DNA from: Pycnococcus provasolii
Lineage: Eukaryota; Chlorophyta; Pseudoscourfieldiophyceae; Pseudoscourfieldiales; Pycnococcaceae
Assembly: GCA_938743325.2 (NCBI GenBank)
Contig: OW568863.1
Span: 248,001-312,000, forward strand
Length of the DNA: 64,000 bases
Direction of reading: 5' to 3'
A program made the translations under genes and the position numbers. Within the stretch, counting starts at the first letter, position 1. The number at the start of each line of letters is the position of its first letter. Of the stretch, positions 21,295 through 28,692 are shown in pieces. The notes below the pieces were generated by a model that saw nothing but the letters and a program-made list of their open reading frames with translations, was not told the origin of the DNA and did not search any database.

Positions 21295-23277
21295 ATGTCC
21301 TTGGCGAGTTCTCAAAGAGCACGCTTGCTCTTTGAGCAAGTCGACACGAACGGTGACGGCGTTCTATCCGCATACGAACTACGCGCGTGGCTTGAGATGA
21401 ACGGGGAAGAGTCGCTCGGAAACTCGCTCTTCTCTGCTTTGGATACGGATGGCGACGGGGTCGTGTCACTGAAGGAGTTCTCAGAGGGATTTGAACAGGT
21501 GATGAAGCACAAAAAGGATAGGCTCGGTTCAACCGAGCACGTATTTCCTCAACTCAGCGTGCGTCTGGCGTGGCTGAGACGATTCGCGGACTCATGCAAG
21601 GGCACGAAGTACACGTGGACGGCGAAGGACTTCCTCAAGGCGGAGCATGGAGGAGGGGGAGATGCCGTCGTGCACGTGTCGACTGACAACTTGCAGGAGC
21701 ACCGCTCGCGAATGAACGCTGCAGGCAAAGACGGCGACGGTAAGCAAACCACTGTACAGTACGCGGATATCCCGTTCGAGCTCATGACAACGAACGACGT
21801 GTGCTTTGGTATCGTCAAGCCTGCGACGGAGCACGTCAGAACCTCGTATGTCGAGTTGCTGAAAAGCACAGAACCTGCTGAGGTGAAGTCTGCAACGGCG
21901 TTCGTGTCGCACGCGTGGAAGTACACATTCGTGAATGTCGTCGACGCGCTTAGCGGTCTCTCTGAGGATGCGTTCGTGTGGTTCGACGTGTTCACCGTCA
22001 ACCAACACGCGAGCTTGCAAGTGCCGCCCGACTGGTGGTTCACGACGTTCAAGGAGGCTGTCGCGAGTATCGGACACACCGTGCTGGTGTTGATGCCATG
22101 GGACGACCCCATCCCGCTGACGCGCGCGTGGTGCATCTGGGAGATTCTAAGTACGATTGATGACGGCAAGGCGAAGCTCGAGATTTGCTTGCCGGCGGTG
22201 GAGCAGAAGGCGTTCGCCGACTTCTTGGTCGATGAAGGAGCTGACAAGGTGACTGTGAAGATGGTTGGCATGGACGTGCAGCGTGCCGAGGCGTGGAAGA
22301 AGGAGGATCGTGACGCCATTCTTAACGCTGTGGATGAGTATCCAGGTGGCGCATCGGAGGTGAACAAGCTCATTAAGGACGAGATGCGAAGCTGGGTGGT
22401 GGAGAGTGCGAAACGCGCGTTGGATACGCTGGATTCAGAGAAGCGAGCGACATCTGAGCTGTTGATGGACGTCGCGAACTTGCTCTCTGATCAAGGTAAG
22501 TACGCCGACGCCGAGCCGCTGTACCGCGAGGCGCTCGACGGGTATCGTCGCGAGCTCGGCGATGCGCATCCAGGCACGCTCAGCTCCATGAACAACCTCG
22601 CAAACTTGCTCAAAGATCAAGGCAAGTACGCACACGCCGAGCCGTTGTACCGCGAGGCGCTCGACGGTCGTCGTCGCGAGCTCGGCGATGCGCATCCAGA
22701 CACGCTTGCGTCCATCGGTAATCTCGCGATCTTGCTCAGTGACCAAGGCAAGTACGCCGACGCGGAGCCGCTGTACCGCGAGGCGCTCGACGGTGAACGT
22801 CGCGAGCTCGGCGATGCACATCCAGACACGCTTATGTCCATCAACAACCTCGCAAGCTTGCTCTTTCAGCAAGGCAAGTACGCCGACGCGGAGCCGCTGT
22901 ACCGCGAGGCGCTCGACGGTCGTCGTCGCGACCTCGGCGATGCGCATCCAAACACGCTTATGGCCATCAGTGGCCTCGCGATCTTGCTCGATGAACAAGG
23001 CATGTACGCCGACGCGGAGCCGCTGTACCGCGAGGCGCTCGATGGTCGTCGTCGCGAGCAGGGCGATGCGCATCCACAGTACGGCGATACGTGCTACAAT
23101 TACGCAGGATTTCTCTTGAAGCAAGAGAAGTTCAGCGAGGCTGGTTCCTACTTTGACCAAGCGGCGCATGCATACGAGCAAAGCTACGGCGCAGATCACG
23201 AGGAGACGCGTGATGCGCTAGCTCAAGCTGCCGATGCTCGTAAAAGGCGAAAGCAAGGCCGTGGACGCCTGACGTAA
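21295..23277 (+). CDS. EF-hand / TIR-like / TPR repeat protein
   Basis: About 660 residues from the ATG at 21295 (MSLASSQRARLLFEQ), just before the first EF-hand; the in-frame ATG at 20974 is possible but adds unconvincing sequence. Two EF-hands carry canonical loops (DTNGDGVLSAYE and DTDGDGVVSLKE). A middle domain follows with FVSHAWKYTF, VWFDVFTVNQH, FKEAVASIGHTVLVLMPW and TRAWCIWEIL. The order and the terminal WCxxE resemble TIR domains, where that Glu is catalytic in NAD-cleaving members; the match is by motif only. The C-terminal third has about six kinesin-light-chain-type TPRs of 42 residues (GKYADAEPLYREALDGRRRELGDAHP). The architecture suggests a calcium-responsive, TIR-like signalling or immune protein. 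TGTAA follows the stop. Confidence 0.75.
   Translation: MSLASSQRARLLFEQVDTNGDGVLSAYELRAWLEMNGEESLGNSLFSALDTDGDGVVSLKEFSEGFEQVMKHKKDRLGSTEHVFPQLSVRLAWLRRFADSCKGTKYTWTAKDFLKAEHGGGGDAVVHVSTDNLQEHRSRMNAAGKDGDGKQTTVQYADIPFELMTTNDVCFGIVKPATEHVRTSYVELLKSTEPAEVKSATAFVSHAWKYTFVNVVDALSGLSEDAFVWFDVFTVNQHASLQVPPDWWFTTFKEAVASIGHTVLVLMPWDDPIPLTRAWCIWEILSTIDDGKAKLEICLPAVEQKAFADFLVDEGADKVTVKMVGMDVQRAEAWKKEDRDAILNAVDEYPGGASEVNKLIKDEMRSWVVESAKRALDTLDSEKRATSELLMDVANLLSDQGKYADAEPLYREALDGYRRELGDAHPGTLSSMNNLANLLKDQGKYAHAEPLYREALDGRRRELGDAHPDTLASIGNLAILLSDQGKYADAEPLYREALDGERRELGDAHPDTLMSINNLASLLFQQGKYADAEPLYREALDGRRRDLGDAHPNTLMAISGLAILLDEQGMYADAEPLYREALDGRRREQGDAHPQYGDTCYNYAGFLLKQEKFSEAGSYFDQAAHAYEQSYGADHEETRDALAQAADARKRRKQGRGRLT
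22497..23080 (+). repeat. 126-bp tandem repeats encoding kinesin-light-chain-type TPRs
   Basis: Five near-identical units of 42 codons share long exact stretches such as GCCGCTGTACCGCGAGGCGC. The similarity at synonymous positions points to recent duplication or gene conversion. Variation is concentrated at a few codons of the loop and of the second helix. Confidence 0.9.
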
Positions 23278-23813
23278 TCAACATTCTGTAAAATAGGCTA
23301 CGGTACTGTATATTGGAAAGTAGTACTAGTAGGGGATAAGGTAAAGGGGGGGGAGAGAGGCTGACGTCAACAAGAAGCAAGAAGAAGCAAGAAGCAAGAG
23401 GCAGGTCACATCTAGGTAAGGATCCCATCACATCATCACAGGCAGACAGGTGCGAGGGGATCACGAAGTAAACTTTAGGTTCCCGACGAGCACCCTACCG
23501 GGTAGTACCTTTAGGGGGAGCCTTGCTACCCTTGTTGCTTGTTGTTGGCGGGATTTATCATCTAAAGGTATTCTATCGCAATAGACTGATCTACAATACA
23601 ATAGTCTATGTTAAGGTAGGAGCGGAGGGAGGGATCTGACGTACCCTAAAGGCCGTACCACTACATTATTGCAAGGCGGAAGGAAGCGGGAACGAACAGA
23701 ACTACCTTTACATGCAAGAGTCTACCTCCAGGTAAAGTCTTACCTGGTGCAAGGGGAGGTTGTTTGGGTGATCCAGCGCCATCACATCACATCATTAAAA
23801 AAGGGAAATTCTC
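23278..23813. other. Intergenic, nothing recognised
   Basis: Contains several short TACC/GGTA palindromic bits (for example CTACCGGGTAGTACC near 23500) but no protein-like frame and no clear regulatory element. Confidence 0.5.
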
Positions 23814-25817
23814 ATGATGGCGACCATGCATGTGCACCATAGCAGGGCCGGGCGGTTATCACGTCCGTGTTTGTTGCGTGATTTGCGGCCGCTTGGCATG
23901 ATGCCTCTACTTTCGCTTGCTTGTGTCTTGTGTTTATGGGGGTATGTGTCGACCAACGCAGCGGCCGCAGTCCGTGCTCCCGCCTTCACGTCCAGGAGCG
24001 ATGGGCCGCAAGTGGCGGCCCATCGAAGAAGTTGGCAAGGCGTTGGGGAGAGAAGGTTGCGTCGACGTGTACTGCTGCAGGATGCGCAAGACGAAGAAGA
24101 GGAAGAAAATAAAGTGGAAGTGCAAGACGAACAGGAAGCGCCAGAGGGAATCAGCCGCGAGGACGAGGCTGTGGGCGTGAAAGGTGAGACGGACCTCGAC
24201 GACGAAAACTCCCAGCAAGTGAGCGACGCCGATGACAAGGAGGATGAGGAGGAAATGAGCAACGGGACAGCTCTGCCGGAGGATGGAGGTGGTGAGTCAT
24301 ACAAAAGCAAGGAGGAGGAAGAGACGCCGCCGCCTCTCACTCAGGATGACGACACGACGGAAGAACACACGGACGGAACGGAGGACTTCGACGTCGAAGA
24401 GCCTGGAAGCTCGGACGGGGTGAGCTACCGGGATGAGGAGGAAGGCGTGACTCCAACTGCAAATGAGTCTTCAAGTGAGGCTGACGTGCAGGAGGAGCAA
24501 TTATCGCCTGAAGATGAGGAGGCGGACGAGGCGGCGGGTGAGAACGACACCGCCACCGAGGAGGGAGCTGAGGGAGTAGCGACAGAGGAGGAGGCGGCGG
24601 TGGAGGCGTCGGCGGAGGAGGCGCCGGCGGAGGAGGCGCCAGCATCGACAGAGGAGGAGGTGGAGACGCCGGCGGAGGCACCGGTGGAGGAGGCGCCGGA
24701 GGAGGCGCCAGCATCGACAAAGTCGGCGGCGGAATCGGATGACGAGCAGCATCAGCAGGAGGCGCCGGAGGATAAGGCGCCGGCGGAGGAGGAGGCGCCT
24801 ACACAGACTGATGAGGGGGAGGCGCCAGCTTTGACAGAGTTGGCGGCGGAATCGGACGACGAGCAGCAGCAGCAGCAGGAGGCGCCGGAGGATAAGGCGC
24901 CGGCGGAGGAGGCGCCGGCACAGACTGAAGAGGAGGAGGCGCCAGCATCGACAAAGTCGGTGGCGGAATCGGACGACGAGCAGCAGCAGCAGCAGAAGGC
25001 GCCGGCGGAGGAGGCGCCGGCGGAGGAGGCGCAGGAGGAGGAGGCGCCGGCACAGACTGAAGAGGAGGAGGCGCCAGCATCGACAAAGTCGGCGGCGCCG
25101 GCATCGACAGAGGAGGAAGAAGGGGTGCAGGAGGAGGCGCCGGCATCGACAGGGACAGCGGCGGAGGCAGCGGACGATGAGCAGCAGCAAGACACATACG
25201 TTGAGGAGGCGCAAGCGGGAGATACGTACGGCGGTAAGACTTTTTCAGGGGCATTTGCTGCCCGGCCGCGCCGCGTGAGTCGTGGACGTAGCACAGCCTC
25301 TCGACCAGTGCGGCAGGCTCCCGTCAGGCGTCCTCGCCCGCAAAGGCAACGCCGTGATAAACCGCCATCGAAGGCCACCTTGGCACAGATGCAGGAGGCG
25401 GCTGAGGTAAGGGCGAAGTACGAGGGCAACCAGTTCAATCTGCACGGAAAGCGCGCGAACGAGAGGCGCGCTAACGCACTCTTCACAAGGCCAAACAACG
25501 AGCACTTCGCCCGTCAGAGCTTATCCGTGATGAAGTCTGCGGACCGTCCGATGGCTAATCACGGTCGTATGCAGCAATTCCTGTCAAAGGCACGATCGCG
25601 CTCGAAGCACATGGGTCGCCGCTCGGGGGCTTTGTCGAGCACGTCCCACCTGAAGCATGCTGAGTACACCGGCAAGTCGTATTCGGATACCCGTGGTCCA
25701 CGCGTTCGTCGTGGCGATGCTTCCCACGTGCGTGCGGGCGAGCAAGCTCGCACGCACATGCTCCGAGCGGCGAAAGAGCACCCTCGTCCAAGAGGAAGGA
25801 GAGGAAGTCTGATTTAA
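23814..25817 (+). CDS. Secreted or membrane-associated acidic repeat protein with basic C-terminus
   Basis: 667 residues from ATG 23814 (a second ATG follows at once). Residues of about 27-55 form a hydrophobic segment (MMPLLSLACVLCLWGYVST) with a likely signal-peptidase site near NAAAA. The middle 400 residues are almost wholly Glu, Ala, Pro, Asp and Gln in repeats such as EEAPAEEAPAS, APAQTEEEEAPAST and AAESDDEQQQQQ. The final ~170 residues switch abruptly to basic, Arg/His-rich sequence (RPVRQAPVRRPRPQRQRRDK, ANERRANALFTRPNNEHFAR). The composition suggests a cell-wall, scale or mineral-associated protein, or a vacuolar/secreted polyampholyte, but no family is recognised. TGTAA is present just after the stop. 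Confidence 0.7.
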   Translation: MMATMHVHHSRAGRLSRPCLLRDLRPLGMMPLLSLACVLCLWGYVSTNAAAAVRAPAFTSRSDGPQVAAHRRSWQGVGERRLRRRVLLQDAQDEEEEENKVEVQDEQEAPEGISREDEAVGVKGETDLDDENSQQVSDADDKEDEEEMSNGTALPEDGGGESYKSKEEEETPPPLTQDDDTTEEHTDGTEDFDVEEPGSSDGVSYRDEEEGVTPTANESSSEADVQEEQLSPEDEEADEAAGENDTATEEGAEGVATEEEAAVEASAEEAPAEEAPASTEEEVETPAEAPVEEAPEEAPASTKSAAESDDEQHQQEAPEDKAPAEEEAPTQTDEGEAPALTELAAESDDEQQQQQEAPEDKAPAEEAPAQTEEEEAPASTKSVAESDDEQQQQQKAPAEEAPAEEAQEEEAPAQTEEEEAPASTKSAAPASTEEEEGVQEEAPASTGTAAEAADDEQQQDTYVEEAQAGDTYGGKTFSGAFAARPRRVSRGRSTASRPVRQAPVRRPRPQRQRRDKPPSKATLAQMQEAAEVRAKYEGNQFNLHGKRANERRANALFTRPNNEHFARQSLSVMKSADRPMANHGRMQQFLSKARSRSKHMGRRSGALSSTSHLKHAEYTGKSYSDTRGPRVRRGDASHVRAGEQARTHMLRAAKEHPRPRGRRGSLI

Positions 25818-26110
25818 AATTGTAAAGGTATATATATGGAAATCTTTTTTTCACTTATTTTTTTTATCCAAAAAAAACAAAAAAAACTCTCTTACTTATT
25901 GCCCCAGAGCGGGTTGTTGGTCGAGTACAACCTTTCACACGTCGAGTCACTTGCCAAAGTCGAGTCACTGACCAAAGGTTAGGGCACCCGTCCCAAACGT
26001 TAGGGCACCCGTCCCAAAGCTAGTTGGGTAGGTTTATAACCAGCCAATGCCACTATTAGCGTATCTTTTTGTAGACGTCGAGTCACTTGCCAAAGTCGAG
26101 TCACTGACCA

Positions 26111-26315
26111 ATTAGTGTTTAAGAAAGGTAAGATTCCTCAACCCAGAGGTTCAAGGAACGAACGACAGTTTATAACTTCGTTACGAGGAAGACATTCTGC
26201 GAAACCAAGTGAAGTACGAGACAGGATTACAAGAATGTTTCCCACGCAAAATAAGATTGAACTGTTTGCACGACAAAAAGTAGACGGGTGGGACGCTATA
26301 GGGAATGAGGTTTGA
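26111..26315 (+). pseudogene. C-terminal fragment of MT-A70-type DNA/RNA N6-adenine methyltransferase
   Basis: The frame has no ATG (the nominal start is GTG at 26115) and begins right at the satellite junction, so the catalytic N-terminal part is missing. The 66 residues contain GRHSAKPSEVRDRITRMFP followed by KIELFARQKVDGWDAIGNEV, which matches the conserved end of MT-A70-family methyltransferases (HSxKPxEV...LELFARxxxxGWDxWGNE). That family includes many phage and algal-virus enzymes. The catalytic DPPW motif is absent. Codon use is AT-rich, unlike neighbouring genes. Confidence 0.65.
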
Positions 26316-26360
26316 AAGGCAAAAAAGGCAAAAATGTAAACAAAAGAGGCAAATTTGAAA

Positions 26361-26633
26361 TTATTGTAAGTTATTGGAAGTTTCATTAAGTTTCTTTTCT
26401 TTTAGCTTCTGCCTGTATTCTTTTTGCTTTTCTAATATCTTCTCTCTATTCTTCTTTCTGTATTCCTTATTGTATTCTGCCCTCCTCTCCTTATTCTTCT
26501 TCCTGTATTCTATATGCTTATCCTTATTCTTCTCATATAACTCACGCCTCCTTGCAGCTTCCTTCCTTCGCTCTTCCTTATATTCGTCTGTAAGTAAATA
26601 TTCTTCGAAGGTCATCTTATCTTGCCAGGTCAT
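26361..26633 (-). CDS. Small Lys/Glu/Arg/Tyr-rich helical protein, virus-like, unknown function
   Basis: 90 residues with a genuine ATG at 26633 (MTWQDKMTFEEYLLTDEYKE). It is almost all charged helix with repeated YRKKNKE/YRKKNRE/YRQKLKE units, predicted coiled coil or single alpha helix. Such repeats are common in large-DNA-virus and phage proteins near HNH endonucleases, but no nuclease motif is visible here. It is AT-rich and sits beside the MT-A70 remnant in the same insert. Confidence 0.5.
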   Translation of the reverse strand: MTWQDKMTFEEYLLTDEYKEERRKEAARRRELYEKNKDKHIEYRKKNKERRAEYNKEYRKKNREKILEKQKEYRQKLKEKKLNETSNNLQ

Positions 26634-28282
26634 CGTATCTTATCTTTGTGAAATATCTTTAAGTATCCTTGGGGACTTCTTATCTTTAAATGACTTTCCT
26701 TGGGGACTTTTAAGTTTTTTATGCAGCTCAAATGTTCTCTCAAAATCTTTCAAAAATCTGAACGTCCGTCTTTTGATATTTGAAAGTTTTTGAAATTACT
26801 AGTTCCGCTATACCCAGAGTGGTGGCGTCCCAAAGCTAGTTGGGTAGGTTTATAACCAGCCAATTCCACTATTAGCGTATCTTTTTGTAGACGTCGAGTC
26901 ACTTGCCAAAGTCGAGTCACTGACCAAAGGTTAGGGCACCCGTCCCAAACGTTAGGGCACCCGTCCCAAAGCTAGTTGGGTAGGTTTATAACCAGCCAAT
27001 TCCACTATTAGCGTATCTTTTGTAGACGTCGAGTCACTTGCCAAAGTCGAGTCACTGACCAAAGGTTAGGGCACCCGTCCCAAACGTTAGGGCACCCGTC
27101 CCAAAGCTAGTTGGGTAGGTTTATAACCAGCCAATTCCACTATTAGCGTATCTTTTGTAGACATCGAGTCACTGACCAAACGTTAGGGCACCCGTCCCAA
27201 AGCTAGTTGGGTAGGTTTATAACCAGCCAATGCCACTATTAGCGTATCTTTTTGTAGACGTCGAGTCACTTGCCAAAGTCGAGTCACTGACCAAAGGTTA
27301 GGGCACCCGTCCCAAACGTTAGGGCACCCGTCCCAAAGCTAGTTGGGTAGGTTTATAACCAGCCAATTCCACTATTAGCGTATCTTTTTGTAGACGTCGA
27401 GTCACTGACCAAACGTTAGGGCACCCGTCCCAAAGCTAGTTGGGTAGGTTTATAACCAGCCAATTCCACTATTAGCGTATCTTTTTGTAGACGTCGAGTC
27501 ACTTGCCAAAGTCGAGTCACTTACCAAAGGTTAGGGCACCCGTCCCAAACGTTAGGGCACCCGTCCCAAAGCTAGTTGGGTAGGTTTATAACCAGCCAAT
27601 TCCACTATTAGCGTATCTTTTTGTAGACGTCGAGTCACTTGCCAAAGTCGAGTCACTGACCAAAGGTTAGGGCACCCGTCCCAAACGTTAGGGCACCCGT
27701 CCCAAAGCTAGTTGGGTAGGTTTATAACCAGCCAATTCCACTATTAGCGTATCTTTTGTAGACGTCGAGTCACTTGCCAAAGTCGAGTCACTGACCAAAG
27801 GTTAGGGCACCCGTCCCAAACGTTAGGGCACCCGTCCCAAAGCTAGTTGGGTAGGTTTATAACCAGCCAATGCCACTATTAGCGTATCTTTTGTAGACAT
27901 CGAGTCACTTGCCAAAGTCGAGTCACTGACCAAAGGTTAGGGCACCCGTCCCAAACGTTAGGGCACCCGTCCCAAAGCTAGTTGGGTAGGTTTATAACCA
28001 GCCAATTCCACTATTAGCGTATCTTTTGTAGACGTCGAGTCACTGACCAAACGTTAGGGCACCCGTCCCAACGTCGAGTCACTTGCCAAAGTCGAGTCAC
28101 TGACCAAAGGTTAGGGCACCCGTCCCAAACGTTAGGGCACCCGTCCCAAAGCTAGTTGGGTAGGTTTATAACCAGCCAATTCCACTATTAGCGTATCTTT
28201 TTGTAGACGTCGAGTCACTGACCAAACGTTAGGGCACCCGTCCCAAAGCTAGTTGGGTAGGTTTATAACCAGCCAATGCCAC

Positions 28283-28540
28283 TGTTGATTTATTTCTTAA
28301 TTCTTATCATCAATCACCAACAAAACAAAACAAAACAAAACAAAACCCGTTCCATCAAACCTTAAACTTGGCTTGCAAACAAACACAGCAACCATCGCGA
28401 CAAGCGTCGTCGCAGCAGCCTTCGCACCACTCGACTGCTCCTACTCCTTTTTCCATGTGTAATGTTATGTATGTATGTGGGTGGAGATGGGTGTGGAATG
28501 GAGGATGTTGTGAAGCTGTATGTGCTGGCTTGTTCAATAA
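28283..28540 (-). pseudogene. Decayed duplicate of the 3' end of the GT61 gene
   Basis: This segment is clearly homologous to about 28620-28860, which carries the 3' UTR and the last coding codons of the gene ending at 28693. Shared phrases include GTTGATTTATTTCTTAATTCTTA, CAACCATCGCGACAAGCG and GCAGCCTTCGCACCACTCGACTGCTCC. The copy then diverges (indels, loss of frame) across the sequence matching the Cys-rich tail, and ends near 28540. It abuts the satellite array directly. Confidence 0.8.
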
Positions 28541-28692
28541 AGGTATATACGGAAAGCTTTTTTTTTTACTTATTTGTTTCCTTCACAAAAAACCAAACTA
28601 AAACTTTTACTCATGTTGATTTATTTCTTAATTCTTATTATCAATCACCAACAAAACACAACACAACACAACAAAAACCCATTCCATCAAAC

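Larger units (their letters stand above)
26111..26827. mobile_element. AT-rich, virus-like segment inserted in the satellite array
   Basis: Base composition drops sharply and the satellite pattern stops at GACCAA (about 26110) and resumes mid-unit at GTCCCAAAGC (26828). The segment holds the C-terminal part of an MT-A70-type adenine methyltransferase (plus) and a complete Lys/Glu/Tyr/Arg-rich ORF (minus); both styles are common in large DNA viruses of algae. No terminal repeats or target duplication are visible, and part of a satellite unit is missing at the junction, so it looks like an illegitimate or recombinational insertion. Confidence 0.6.
25905..28282. repeat. Satellite array of ~135-bp units with ~95-bp short variants
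   Basis: About 13 copies carry the landmark GGTTTATAACCAGCCAAT, at roughly 26032, 26847, 26983, 27118, 27210, 27348, 27446, 27584, 27718, 27854, 27989, 28163 and 28258. Full units are 134-138 bp. Each contains two copies of GTCGAGTCACT, two of GTTAGGGCACCCGTCCCAAA, then GCTAGTTGGG, GTTTATAACC and TTAGCGTATCTTTT. Short units lack one pair of the internal subrepeats. The array is split by an AT-rich segment at 26111-26827. Confidence 0.95.

Noticed and set aside
25905-28282. Possible CRISPR array
   Set aside because: Units of ~135 bp are nearly identical throughout with no unique spacers; it is a eukaryotic satellite.
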